From Mucilaginibacter rivuli (lineage in GTDB: Bacteria; Bacteroidota; Bacteroidia; Sphingobacteriales; Sphingobacteriaceae): a stretch of 64,000 nt of DNA. The DNA lies in NCBI RefSeq assembly GCF_019391655.1, contig NZ_JAHXPQ010000001.1, forward strand, positions 372,001-436,000. The letters are read 5' to 3'. A program made the translations under genes and the position numbers. The notes beneath the pieces are model-generated. The model saw only the letters and a program-made list of their open reading frames with translations, was not told where the DNA came from and did not search any database. This document shows, piece after piece, positions 46,468-55,064 of this stretch (positions are counted from its first letter, which is position 1; each line of letters starts with the position of its first letter).

Positions 46468-47703
46468 TTATTCAAATTCGGCCTGTAAAACAGAAAGTAC
46501 ATCTTTTATAGTTTCTTCTTCCAGGTCGGTACGTTTTACCAACTCGCCAACGCTTAGTGCCAGTACAGATTTTGCCGTGTCTAAACCAATACGTTTAAAC
46601 TCATCCAGTATCCAGCCATCAATTTCGTCGCTAAATTCTTCAATGTCCACATCCTCTTCCTGCTCATCGGCATCACGGTAAACATCGATTTCGTAACCTG
46701 ACAATTTTCCTGCCAGTTTAATGTTGTGGCCACCGCGACCGATAGCTAATGATACCTGATCGGGCTTTAAATAAACCGCTGCCGTTTTTTTCTCATCATC
46801 TAATTTAATAGAGGTGATCTTAGCCGGTGATAAAGCACGGGTGATGTATAGCTGGATGTTGTTAGTGTAGTTAATTACGTCGATGTTCTCGTTCTTTAAC
46901 TCGCGAACGATACCATGGATACGTGAACCTTTCATACCAACACAGGCACCAACCGGATCAATACGGTCATCGTATGATTCTACCGCTACCTTTGCACGCT
47001 CTCCCGGTTCGCGAACGATCTTTTTGATGGTGATCAACCCGTCGAATATCTCGGGAACTTCCAACTCAAATAAACGTTGTAAAAACTCAGGCGCTGTACG
47101 CGAGATGATAATTTTAGGATTGCTGTTCATCATATCAACCTTGTGGATGATGGCACGAACGCTATCGCCTTTTTTGAAATAATCGGCAGGGATCTGTTCT
47201 GATTTTGGAAGTAACAACTCGTTACCTTCATCATCCAATACCAAAGTTTCTTTTTTCCAAACCTGGTAAACTTCGCCTGTTACAATTTCGCCAACGCGGT
47301 CTTTATATTTTTTGTAGATCTCGTCTTTCTCCAGTTCTAAAATTTTAGATACCAGTGTTTGGCGCGCGGCTAAAATAGCGCGGCGGCCAAAGCTTTCCAG
47401 CGTGATCAGTTCGATATGCTCATCGCCAACTTCCAGGTCGGCATCTAATAACTTAGCCTCTGCCAGTTCGATTTCCAGGTCGTCATCCTCACTAAAGCCA
47501 TCTTCCATAACCACACGTGTGCGCCAGATCTCCAAATCCCCGTTGTCGGTGTTTACAATTACGTCACAGTTTTCGTCGGTGCCGTATTTTTTCCTGATCA
47601 TGCTTCTGAAAACGTCTTCCAGAACGCTCATCATGGTTGGGCGGTCAATGTTTTTGAAATCCTTAAACTCCTGGAAGGAGTCGATCAAATTAATATTGCT
47701 CAT
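46468..47703 (-). CDS. nusA: Transcription termination/antitermination factor NusA
   Basis: A 411-aa protein. The N-terminal RNA polymerase-binding domain (residues about 1-130), S1 domain (GEIVTGEVYQVWKKETLVLD), KH1 (ARVAVE-like AKVAVESYDDRIDPVGACVGMKG SRI) and KH2 (LAIGRGGHNIKLAGKLSGYEIDV) are in order. It ends with a single short helical module (SVGELVKRTDLEEETIKDVL), without the two acidic repeats of E. coli NusA. Four bases separate it from rimP. Confidence 0.97.
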   Translation of the reverse strand: MSNINLIDSFQEFKDFKNIDRPTMMSVLEDVFRSMIRKKYGTDENCDVIVNTDNGDLEIWRTRVVMEDGFSEDDDLEIELAEAKLLDADLEVGDEHIELITLESFGRRAILAARQTLVSKILELEKDEIYKKYKDRVGEIVTGEVYQVWKKETLVLDDEGNELLLPKSEQIPADYFKKGDSVRAIIHKVDMMNSNPKIIISRTAPEFLQRLFELEVPEIFDGLITIKKIVREPGERAKVAVESYDDRIDPVGACVGMKGSRIHGIVRELKNENIDVINYTNNIQLYITRALSPAKITSIKLDDEKKTAAVYLKPDQVSLAIGRGGHNIKLAGKLSGYEIDVYRDADEQEEDVDIEEFSDEIDGWILDEFKRIGLDTAKSVLALSVGELVKRTDLEEETIKDVLSVLQAEFE

Positions 47704-47707
47704 TGTT

Positions 47708-48184
47708 TTACTTGAATGATATTAAAACTTTTGTTTCTGCAACCTCGCTTAAAGGGATAGTGGCTTCAACCACCTCAACCTTTTTGCCTTTGGCTGCCTT
47801 TACTTTTTCTTCTATTATTATGTTATCGTTATCTATACTTTTTAATGTGCCTTCGCGCTTGGCGCCATCCAGCATTTTTATGCCCAGGTTGCGGCCCACG
47901 TTTTTGGTGTATTGCCTTGGCAGGATAAGCGGACTATCAATCCCCGGCGATGATACCTCCAGGTTATAAGCCTCGGCAATCACTTCCTCTTCTTCCAGCT
48001 TAAAGCCAACAAAGCGGCTTATAGCGGCGCAATCTGCAATGCCTATGCCGTTATCGCCATCAACTAAGATCATCAGTTTGCGGCTAGGCAGCATTTTTAT
48101 CTCCACCAAAAACAAGTCGGGCCTGTCGGCGATCTTCTCCTCGACAAGCATGGCAACCCGTTGTTCTATTTTCTTTTCCGACAT
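47708..48184 (-). CDS. rimP: Ribosome maturation factor RimP
   Basis: A 158-aa protein needed for 30S subunit maturation. MILVDGDNGIGIADCAAISRFV in the first alpha/beta domain and YNLEVSSPGIDSPLILPRQY before the SH3-like C-terminal domain are the family hallmarks. First gene of the rimP-nusA-infB operon, preceded by a well-formed promoter and a leader hairpin. Confidence 0.95.
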   Translation of the reverse strand: MSEKKIEQRVAMLVEEKIADRPDLFLVEIKMLPSRKLMILVDGDNGIGIADCAAISRFVGFKLEEEEVIAEAYNLEVSSPGIDSPLILPRQYTKNVGRNLGIKMLDGAKREGTLKSIDNDNIIIEEKVKAAKGKKVEVVEATIPLSEVAETKVLISFK

Positions 48185-48203
48185 TAATTTTTTGAAAATA
48201 AAA

Positions 48204-48223
48204 GAGGGGACTATTGTCCCCTC
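48204..48223 (-). promoter_or_regulatory. Leader hairpin upstream of rimP
   Basis: On the minus strand GAGGGGAC, loop AATA, GTCCCCTC is followed at once by TTTTATTTT. The hairpin lies between the predicted promoter (48238-48267) and the rimP start at 48184, so it could act as an attenuator; alternatively it terminates transcripts arriving from clpP. Confidence 0.55.
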
Positions 48224-48237
48224 GCACTTATTGAATG

Positions 48238-48267
48238 CAAATATACGAATATTTATTTGAAAGTCAA
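48238..48267 (-). promoter_or_regulatory. Promoter of the rimP-nusA-infB operon
   Basis: On the minus strand TTG (48267-48265), 19-nt spacer, TATATTTG (48245-48238): both Bacteroidota promoter elements at normal spacing. Confidence 0.65.
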
Positions 48268-48279
48268 GAGGAGGAGGTA

Positions 48280-48301
48280 AATGTGCTAATGAGTAAATAT
48301 G
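48280..48301 (+). repeat. Dispersed short repeat, copy 2
   Basis: AATGTGC, T, AATGAGTA, A, ATATG; it differs from 22800-22821 only at the two single positions given between commas. Confidence 0.5.
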
Positions 48302-48313
48302 CAGATGTGCAGA

Positions 48314-48393
48314 TTTTCAGCTTATGGTCGGTGTTATCACCGCACCATTTGTAGGGTTGTGGTACGGTGATAACACCGATCACAGGCTGAAAA
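48314..48393. repeat. 80-bp palindromic intergenic element
   Basis: The perfect core arms TCGGTGTTATCACCG (48328-48342) and CGGTGATAACACCGA (48365-48379) are extended by imperfect outer arms starting TTTTCAGC (48314) and ending GCTGAAAA (48393). Each core arm is itself near-palindromic. The loop region contains TTTGTAGGGTTG. It lies between clpP and the rimP promoter and contains no reading frame; a dispersed REP-like repeat is the simplest reading. Confidence 0.6.
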
Positions 48394-48429
48394 AACTTAA
48401 CTCATAACCCGAAACATGCAACCCACAAC

Positions 48430-49122
48430 TCAATTAGCCCTCACCAACACCTCATCTATCATTCCAAAATCTCTCGCTTCATGCGCCTTCATCCAATGGT
48501 CGCGGTCGGCGGCATCGTGTATGGTTTGATAATCCTGCCCGCTGTGTTTGGCTGTAATTTCGCAGAGTTCTTTTTTTAGTTGTGATATTTGGTTAAATGC
48601 TATCTCGATATCAGAGTGCATGCCCTGTGCACCGCCTGATGGTTGGTGTATCATCACTCTTGAATGCGTTAAAGCCGCGCGTTTTCCGGGAGCACCGGCG
48701 CATAACAATACTGCCGACATAGATGCCGCCATACCTGTGCAAATGGTAGCCACATCGGGCGATATGAATTGCATCGTATCATAAATACCCAGCCCCGCGT
48801 ATACCACGCCCCCAGGCGAATTGATATAGATCTGGATATCTTTTTTATTATCAGTTGATTGCAGGAACAGCAATTGCGCCTGTATGATATTAGCGATATG
48901 ATCGTCAACAGCAACGCCCAAAAAAATGATGCGGTCCATCATCAGGCGCGAAAATACGTCCATTTGGGCTATGTTGAGTTGGCGTTCCTCAATAATATGC
49001 GGCGTCATGGCCATGGGTGTAAAAGCCCGTTCGGCTTGCGCGATGTAACGATCAGTATGGTGCATAGCTATCCTGTGGTGCTTCACCGCATAGCGGCGAA
49101 ACTCCTCTTTATCAATATTCAT
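48430..49122 (-). CDS. clpP: ATP-dependent Clp protease proteolytic subunit
   Basis: A 230-aa serine peptidase that assembles into the tetradecameric ClpP barrel and works with ClpX/ClpC-type ATPases. Catalytic Ser134 lies in GMAASMSA, His near residue 159 in MIHQPSGG, and the Asp near 208 in the DRDHW region. It has a longer N-terminus than E. coli ClpP (about 37 extra residues before the first catalytic block). It is not next to tig or clpX; instead it is the third gene of an operon with a sigma factor and a small protein, 10 bases after the latter. Confidence 0.93.
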   Translation of the reverse strand: MNIDKEEFRRYAVKHHRIAMHHTDRYIAQAERAFTPMAMTPHIIEERQLNIAQMDVFSRLMMDRIIFLGVAVDDHIANIIQAQLLFLQSTDNKKDIQIYINSPGGVVYAGLGIYDTMQFISPDVATICTGMAASMSAVLLCAGAPGKRAALTHSRVMIHQPSGGAQGMHSDIEIAFNQISQLKKELCEITAKHSGQDYQTIHDAADRDHWMKAHEARDFGMIDEVLVRAN

Positions 49123-49132
49123 AAGCTTATGT

Positions 49133-49405
49133 TTATTTAGTTTTGAATAGGTTTAATATCCTTGTCGCGAAACTCCGGTACTCCGTTTGCGTAAATAGTT
49201 TTTGATGTACGGCTTCAATTTCCCGCTTCAATTGCCTGCGCCCGTAAAAGCTGATCAGCTCATATGTCTTTTGTTGATAATGTACTTTTTCTTGCAGTTC
49301 ATCATCTAAGATAAGCTGTGCCTCAAAAACCAAAGCATCTCCCGGCGAACTGCGTTTCAGCAAATGCGCTTCTATTTCCTGCACTTCATTCAATAAAGTC
49401 CGCAT
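49133..49405 (-). CDS. Small helical protein between sigma factor and clpP, 90 aa
   Basis: A cytosolic, mostly helical, charged protein (start MRTLLNEVQEIEAHLLKRSS). The motif EIEAHLLKRSSPGDALVFEAQL-like with LILDDEL resembles the short anti-sigma-like or zinc-finger-less partner encoded after many Bacteroidota sigma-70 genes, but no HXXXCXXC motif or membrane helix is present. Its start lies 20 bases inside the end of the sigma-factor gene, so the two are translationally coupled. Function unknown. Confidence 0.65.
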   Translation of the reverse strand: MRTLLNEVQEIEAHLLKRSSPGDALVFEAQLILDDELQEKVHYQQKTYELISFYGRRQLKREIEAVHQKLFTQTEYRSFATRILNLFKTK

Positions 49406-49931
49406 AGCTTAAGTGTTTTTGTTTAACTTCAGTTCTTAATTTCTCCAGGCACTTGTATTTCTGCACCGTGGCTGAGCGTTCGCTGCTATAGCCAAAGGTT
49501 TTGGTTAATTTTTGCAGAGGCAAATGGTCGTAATAAAAAGCCTTGAGTAGTTCCATGCACTTGCCGCCTGAAGTTTCAATAAGTGTGGTTATCTTACCAT
49601 ACAATAAAGTCTGTTCCTGTTCGCCGCTTAATCCATCTGTGTGCTCATCCAATGGCGACTGCCTGCTATTTTCGCGATACTTTTTGTTCCACAAATGCTT
49701 CACAATACCCATAATGTAAGCTTGTGATGTACTGTGTATGCCATCGTTTGATGCGCAAGCCATCTGGTAATAAACAGCTACAGCATCCTGGAAAATATCC
49801 TTCGCGTCATCAAAGCTGCCACCTCTGCGGGCAATATACTTAGCCGCCGCCGGGAAAACTTTTTTGTATAAACTGATAAATAGTTCTTCACGCTCAAGCG
49901 CCGCTTCTGTTAGCATTATCGTATCTTCCAT
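49386..49931 (-). CDS. RNA polymerase sigma-70 family factor (ECF-type)
   Basis: A 181-aa ECF-like sigma factor. Region 2 (RRGGSFDDAKDIFQDAVAVYYQMA, with AYIMGIVKHLWNKKYREN) and region 4 (LLKAFYYDHLPLQKLTKTFGYSSERSATVQKYKCLEKLR) are recognisable. It lacks a large C-terminal extension. First gene of the sigma / small protein / clpP operon. Unlike SusC-linked ECF factors, no FecR-type anti-sigma or TonB receptor is adjacent. Confidence 0.87.
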   Translation of the reverse strand: MEDTIMLTEAALEREELFISLYKKVFPAAAKYIARRGGSFDDAKDIFQDAVAVYYQMACASNDGIHSTSQAYIMGIVKHLWNKKYRENSRQSPLDEHTDGLSGEQEQTLLYGKITTLIETSGGKCMELLKAFYYDHLPLQKLTKTFGYSSERSATVQKYKCLEKLRTEVKQKHLSYADFIE

Positions 49932-50005
49932 AAGCCTCTTTTTAACTATGTGTAAGTTATAGGCAAAATATCACCCGGGCAAGTAAAATTTATTTTGATG
50001 ATTTA

Positions 50006-50044
50006 GATTTGACAACTTTTGGAAAGTTGTCAAATCTTTACGAA
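50006..50044 (+). repeat. Hairpin repeat flanking the DHFR-like gene, left copy
   Basis: GATTTGACAACTTT (50006-50019), loop TGG, AAAGTTGTCAAATC (50023-50036), then TTTACGAA (50037-50044). Fourteen-base-pair perfect stem. The right copy is at 50697-50736 in the same orientation. Confidence 0.7.
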
Positions 50045-50103
50045 GCGATACGATCGCCCCTTTTTTGTTGCATTAAGCCCTTACGACGATAGCTGCAGTG
50101 TTT

Positions 50104-50111
50104 TATCTTTG
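50104..50111 (+). promoter_or_regulatory. -7 element upstream of the DHFR-like gene
   Basis: TATCTTTG matches TAnnTTTG, 23 bases before the ATG at 50135. No TTG at the usual spacing was found. Confidence 0.35.
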
Positions 50112-50134
50112 ATACGTTAATCAACAAAATTCCA

Positions 50135-50686
50135 ATGAGAAAAGTAACCTTCGGCGTTAACCTCAGTATCGACGCCTGCTACGACCACACCAGGTTTAAT
50201 GGCGATGAAGAAATTCACCAATATTTTGCCGACATATCGCAAGATGTTGACCTGGTGGTGTACGGGCGTAAAATGTACCAACTGATTGTGCCTTACTGGA
50301 CAGAAGTAGCGAAAAACAAAACCGGGGTAGAAGGCACCGATAAATTTGCAAAGGGTGTTAACGACGTTGAGAAGATCGTTTTTTCGCGAACCCTCGAAAG
50401 CGTGGAAGGAAACACCCGCATTCTTCGGGGTAACCTGGAAGAAGAGATACGCAAACTGAAACAGCAACCAGGCAAAAATATTTCTATCGCCGGCATGACC
50501 CTGCGCTCCCAATTAACGGCGCTTGGCCTGATAGATGAATTTCATTTTGTGATTCATCCCGGCATTGTAGGACAAGGGAAAAGGTTTATGGAAGATGAAG
50601 GGCTTACAGAAACACTCAACTTAAAACTGGTAGCCGCTAAGGTATTTAAGTCGGGATGCGTAGCGCTACATTACGTAAAACAGTAG
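50135..50686 (+). CDS. Dihydrofolate reductase-family protein (RibD C-terminal fold)
   Basis: A 183-aa protein of the DHFR/RibD-C superfamily (YwjB/YyaP-like). MRKVTFGVNLSIDACYDHTR, DLVVYGRKMYQLIVPYW, EKIVFSRTLE, KNISIAGMTLRSQLTALGLIDEFHFVIHP and GQGKRFM are the recognisable blocks, with the nucleotide-binding GG replaced by AGM. Enzymatic role is uncertain; it is not the housekeeping FolA. It lies between two matching hairpin repeats as a one-gene cassette. Confidence 0.85.
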   Translation: MRKVTFGVNLSIDACYDHTRFNGDEEIHQYFADISQDVDLVVYGRKMYQLIVPYWTEVAKNKTGVEGTDKFAKGVNDVEKIVFSRTLESVEGNTRILRGNLEEEIRKLKQQPGKNISIAGMTLRSQLTALGLIDEFHFVIHPGIVGQGKRFMEDEGLTETLNLKLVAAKVFKSGCVALHYVKQ

Positions 50687-50696
50687 CATGTGGTCA

Positions 50697-50736
50697 GATT
50701 TGACAACTTTCAAACAAGTTGTCAAATCTTTACGAA
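50697..50736 (+). repeat. Hairpin repeat flanking the DHFR-like gene, right copy
   Basis: GATTTGACAACTT (50697-50709), loop of six bases, AAGTTGTCAAATC (50716-50728), TTTACGAA (50729-50736). Arms and the TTTACGAA tail equal those of the left copy; only the loop differs. It starts 10 bases after the DHFR-like stop codon. Confidence 0.7.
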
Positions 50737-50759
50737 TCCAAAAGGTATCTGCACATTTA

Positions 50760-52061
50760 CTATTTCTGCCTGAAAAATATCTGTATCGGCACACCGGAAA
50801 AATCAAAGTTTTCGCGAAGCTTATTTTCGATGAAGCGATAATAAGGCTCTTTGATATACTGCGGCAGGTTACAGAAAAACGCGAACATTGGCGCGGTGCC
50901 CTGTATCTGGGTGATGTATTTAATTTTTACGTATTTGCCTTTGATGGCTGGCGGCGGGAAAGCTTCGATGATAGGCAGCATTACCTCGTTCAGTTTTGAG
51001 GTAGGGATCTTTTTATTGCGGTTTTCGTAAACCTTATTGGCAGCTTCAATAGCACGGAAGATACGCTGCTTTTCCATTACCGAAGTAAAGATGATAGGCA
51101 CATCAACAAAGGGCGCTATTTTTTGATGTATCAGTTCTTCAAAAACTTTGGTGGTTTTGTTATTCTTTTCAATCAGGTCCCATTTGTTTACCACGATAAC
51201 CAGGCCTTTTTTATTTTTCTCCGCAAGGTGAAAAATATTGATGTCCTGGCTTTCGATGCCTTCAACAGCATCTATCATCAACAGTACTACGTCGGCTTCT
51301 TCCAATGCTTTAATGGTACGCATTACCGAGTAAAACTCGATGTTCTCTTTTACCTTTGTTTTTTTACGGAGCCCGGCGGTATCCACCAACATAAAATCAT
51401 GACCAAACTGATTGTAGTGAATATGTATCGAATCGCGTGTGGTACCGGCAATTGGGGTAACAATATTTCTATCCTTCCCGAGCAAAGTATTAATGAACGA
51501 TGACTTACCCACATTCGGCCTTCCGGCAATGGTGTATTTTGGCAGCGTGTTAGGCTCCAAAACTTCGTCGTCAAAACATTTAACAACCTCGTCTAATAAG
51601 TCGCCGGTTCCTGAGCCTGTCATGGATGAGATGTTGTATATCTCGCCTAATCCCAAGCTATAAAAAGCAGTAGCATCAATTTGTTGTGATGTATTATCAA
51701 CCTTATTCACTACCACAAAAACAGGCTTTTTGCTGCGGCGCAAAACAGTAGCTATATCATCATCAAGATCGGTAATGCCTGTAGTAACATCAACCACAAA
51801 CAATAATACCGAAGCTTCTTCTATCGCGATCAACACCTGCTCGCGGATGGCGGTCTCAAAAACATCCTCGCTGTTGGCTACATAGCCACCGGTATCAATT
51901 ACCGTAAAATCATGACCTGTCCACTCTGATACACCATAATGGCGATCGCGCGTAACACCGCTCTGGTCATCAACAATGGCCTTACGGGCTTCAATTAAAC
52001 GGTTAAATAAGGTAGACTTACCCACATTCGGGCGGCCCACTATGGCTACTATGTTACTCAT
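50760..52061 (-). CDS. der: Ribosome biogenesis GTPase Der (EngA)
   Basis: A 433-aa protein with two consecutive GTPase domains and a C-terminal KH-like domain. G-domain 1: [24 protein letters not shown]-domain 2: [23 protein letters not shown]. The KH-like tail ends in [13 protein letters not shown]. It acts in 50S subunit assembly. Convergent with the DHFR-like gene and 91 bases after era on the same strand. Confidence 0.98.
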   Translation of the reverse strand: MSNIVAIVGRPNVGKSTLFNRLIEARKAIVDDQSGVTRDRHYGVSEWTGHDFTVIDTGGYVANSEDVFETAIREQVLIAIEEASVLLFVVDVTTGITDLDDDIATVLRRSKKPVFVVVNKVDNTSQQIDATAFYSLGLGEIYNISSMTGSGTGDLLDEVVKCFDDEVLEPNTLPKYTIAGRPNVGKSSFINTLLGKDRNIVTPIAGTTRDSIHIHYNQFGHDFMLVDTAGLRKKTKVKENIEFYSVMRTIKALEEADVVLLMIDAVEGIESQDINIFHLAEKNKKGLVIVVNKWDLIEKNNKTTKVFEELIHQKIAPFVDVPIIFTSVMEKQRIFRAIEAANKVYENRNKKIPTSKLNEVMLPIIEAFPPPAIKGKYVKIKYITQIQGTAPMFAFFCNLPQYIKEPYYRFIENKLRENFDFSGVPIQIFFRQK

Positions 52062-52068
52062 GTTTTAT

Positions 52069-52152
52069 TAAGATTCAAGAATTAAGAACCAGGAACCAAG
52101 ACCCGAGCAAAGATATTCTCTTTTCTTGGTTCTTGTATCTTGACTCTTGCTT
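52069..52152. repeat. AAGAACCA-type short repeats in the era-der spacer
   Basis: The spacer has words such as AAGATTCAAGA, AAGAACCAGGAACCAAGA and the inverted TCTTGGTTCTTG; GGAACCAAGA pairs with TCTTGGTTCT (9 of 10). It looks like a simple intergenic repeat with hairpin potential rather than a gene. Confidence 0.45.
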
Positions 52153-53031
52153 CTAATTTTCGTACCCAAATTTTTTCAGGTAATTTTTTTTGCTGCGCCA
52201 GTCGGGTATCACTTTAACAAACATCTCCAGGAAAACCTTTTGCAAGAAAAACTCCTCCATGTCCTTACGGGCGTAGGTGCCAACTTTTTTCAGCATTTCG
52301 CCGCCTTTGCCAATGATGATGTTCTTTTGCGAATCGCGCTCCACAATAATTTCGGCACTGATGCGGTATATCTTCGCCTCTTCTTTAAAAGCAGTGATAA
52401 TCACCTCGGTGCTGTAGGGTATCTCTTTTTCGTATATTTTAAATATCTTTTCGCGGATGATCTCCGAAGCGAAAAAGCGGTCGTTACGGTCAGTTAAAAA
52501 ATCTTTTTCGTAATAAGCCGGGTGCTCGGGTATCATTTCCATCACCAGTGACATAATGGCCTGCACGTTATGGTTTAACGTTGCCGAAACCGCAAAAACC
52601 GCCTTTGGCTTTAGGGTTTCTTCCCAGTAAGCTATCTTTTGCTTAACCGTTTCCTCATCCGATTTATCGATCTTATTCACCACCACAATAAGCGGTGCCT
52701 GGCTGCCTTGCAATTTTTCCAGAACATCGGCCTCATCATGCTTTTCGTTAATGTCGGTTACCAGTATCACTACATCGGCATCAACTAATGAGCCGCTTAC
52801 CTGGTGCATCATGGTTTCCTGCAAGGCATAGTGAGGCTTAATGATGCCCGGCGTATCGCTAAACACGATCTGGTAATCTTCCTCGTTAACAATACCCAAA
52901 ATACGGTGGCGCGTAGTTTGTGCCTTAGGCGTAATGATGGACATTTTTTCGCCCACAAGCGCGTTCATGAGGGTTGACTTACCCGCGTTGGGTTTGCCAA
53001 TGATGCTTACGAAACCTGCCTTATGACTCAT
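52153..53031 (-). CDS. era: GTPase Era
   Basis: A 292-aa GTPase with a C-terminal KH domain that binds 16S rRNA during 30S maturation. GKPNAGKSTLMNALVG, DTPGI, and NKID are the G motifs; IVERDSQKNIIIGKGGEMLKKVG is the KH GxxG region. N-terminus MSHKAGFVSIIGKPNAG gives the standard start. Its promoter appears to be the minus-strand half of the palindromic promoter region at 53053-53092. Confidence 0.98.
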   Translation of the reverse strand: MSHKAGFVSIIGKPNAGKSTLMNALVGEKMSIITPKAQTTRHRILGIVNEEDYQIVFSDTPGIIKPHYALQETMMHQVSGSLVDADVVILVTDINEKHDEADVLEKLQGSQAPLIVVVNKIDKSDEETVKQKIAYWEETLKPKAVFAVSATLNHNVQAIMSLVMEMIPEHPAYYEKDFLTDRNDRFFASEIIREKIFKIYEKEIPYSTEVIITAFKEEAKIYRISAEIIVERDSQKNIIIGKGGEMLKKVGTYARKDMEEFFLQKVFLEMFVKVIPDWRSKKNYLKKFGYEN

Positions 53032-53052
53032 TTAAAAATATTTGAAATTTTA

Positions 53053-53092
53053 TTTGGACTGCAAAGAAACGAATTATATCTTTGCAGTCCAA
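53053..53092. promoter_or_regulatory. Palindromic divergent promoters of tRNA-fMet and era
   Basis: Plus strand: TTTG (53053-53056), 20-nt spacer, TATCTTTG (53077-53084). Minus strand: TTG (53092-53090), 20-nt spacer, TTTCTTTG (53069-53062; 7 of 8). Both lie within the perfect 14-bp inverted repeat TTGGACTGCAAAGA (53054-53067) / TCTTTGCAGTCCAA (53079-53092). Confidence 0.55.
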
Positions 53093-53176
53093 TAAAAACG
53101 GAATACAAATTGCATTTCGATAATTGGAAAGCTTATTTTGGAGTAATGATCCAAGCCATACAATAAGCAAACATAG

Positions 53177-53622
<446 letters not shown>

Positions 53623-54351
53623 TGAATCGCTCTTCCAGTCGGGCTATTTTGGTGGTTAATTCCTTGTGCTTTTTCTGCAACACGCTATAGCCGTCCTCAT
53701 AGCCCTTGGTAAACTGGTTAAACGTGGCTATGGCTTGCTGTTTGATAAGTTTTAATACGTCCTTACCCACATCGAGTTTCAAGACCTCCAAGACCTCCGC
53801 AAAGCGATTATTTAGCACGTTTGCATTTCGGTTAGTCCCGCATCCGACCGTTGAGCATTTATAGTAATGAATGCCTTTCTTTTTTACCACGTAGCCGTGC
53901 AACATCTGGTCGCACTTGCCACAGCGCAGAAACCGCTTTAGAGGCAGGTGGTCGTTTTCCTCCTGCACCTTGTACCCGTGGGTGTTGTTGTCCATGAGAC
54001 CGTTTACCCGTAAGAACAGTTCCTGGCTTATCAGGGCTTCATGGTTGCCTTTCACTACCGCACCGTCAAGCAAGTTGTGGGCGATGAACCCTGCGTAGAA
54101 AGGATTGCGGAATATATGCGCAAGTTTTTGTTTGTAGAGGGTGATACCGTTTGAAGCAAGCCTTTTAAGGATTGCTTCATTGGAAAGGTGCTCTTCCGCT
54201 TTCCATTCAAACGCACGGCGTAAGAGTTTGCCTCGTTCGTTTATAACGATCGTTCGTTTGCCGTTTTTTCGAATGCTATCATAACCGTACGGTGCAGTGG
54301 TACACCAATCACCTCGCAAAAGCATTTCGCGCATCCCCGCTGTACATTTGC

Positions 54352-54822
54352 TTATGCCAGTTCGTTTTCCCACGTAGAAAAAAGCAGTGTCATGTTAGCG
54401 TGCATTTGCCCTACTGAACTGGTCATATCAATGGGCTGGGTTACGCTCTCCACCAATATATTCAGTTTCTTTAACTCGGCAGTTACGGCGATGGAATGGA
54501 GGTTGCGGGAGAACCTGTCCAAACTGAACACGATGATATGCGATATTTTCTCATGCGACTTTTTCACAAATGAAAGCATGCTTGAAAACTCCTTGCGCTC
54601 GCTGTCGCTGGTTGCCGATTCGTACGTGGCACCAAAGAATTTCACGACATCATAGTTTCTTTTTAGGGCGTATTCGATACAGGCCTTGCGCTGCGTGTCG
54701 AGGCTAAGATTTGTTGCCTGATCCTTAGAACTGACACGGGTGTAAATCACCGCCCTTTTGCCGATGACTGATTGTTCCTTCGCGCCTTTTCCAAAGGCCT
54801 TTAAGATGGTTGCTCCACTCAT
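54352..54822 (-). pseudogene. Serine recombinase, N-terminal resolvase fragment
   Basis: A 156-aa resolvase domain: AVIYTRVSSKDQATNLSLDT contains the catalytic Ser (YTRVSS), HIIVFSLDRFSRN holds the conserved Arg pair, and it ends FSTWENELA at a premature TAA. The normal protein would continue into the recombinase domain, for a total of about 530 aa. The N-terminal extension (MSGATILKAFGKGAKEQSVI) is present. Unless frameshifting bridges the gap, the enzyme would be catalytically separated from its DNA-binding part. Confidence 0.82.
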
Positions 54823-54835
54823 AATAGTGAGATTT

Positions 54836-55051
54836 TCAATGTATTTCTATGCCTTTAAGATACGGTTTTTTAAGGTGCTTTCCAAATTTTGACCCCGTTT
54901 TTTTGTGAAAATCGAACACTATTTTAGTGAAGGTTTTGAGGGTTTCGATGACCTGCTGTGCCTGCTCATCTGTGAAGTGGGAAAATGACGGACACGCCCG
55001 TACTTCCTCAATGGTGAGGTCGTGTTCCCGTGCATAGTCAATCCGCTCCAT
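54836..55051 (-). CDS. Small hypothetical element protein, 71 aa
   Basis: MERIDYAREHDLTIEEVRAC opens a soluble, charged, helical protein ending in a basic tail (KFGKHLKKPYLKGIEIH). It lies 13 bases before the recombinase start and 13 bases after the 119-aa gene, in the same orientation, so it is likely cotranscribed. Proteins of this size are common before recombinases of Bacteroidota elements, but I do not recognise a function. Confidence 0.6.
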   Translation of the reverse strand: MERIDYAREHDLTIEEVRACPSFSHFTDEQAQQVIETLKTFTKIVFDFHKKTGSKFGKHLKKPYLKGIEIH

Positions 55052-55064
55052 ATCCCTTTACCGC

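Noticed and set aside
48185-48240. Hairpin 48204-48223 as a pure clpP terminator
   Set aside because: A well-spaced promoter lies between it and clpP, so it is at least within the rimP leader; kept as regulatory with the terminator as an alternative.
54356-54373. Programmed -1 frameshift at the minus-strand TGGGAAAAC
   Set aside because: The in-frame codons GAA AAC do not form a standard X XXY YYZ slippery heptamer, and a second lesion exists further on, so decay is simpler.
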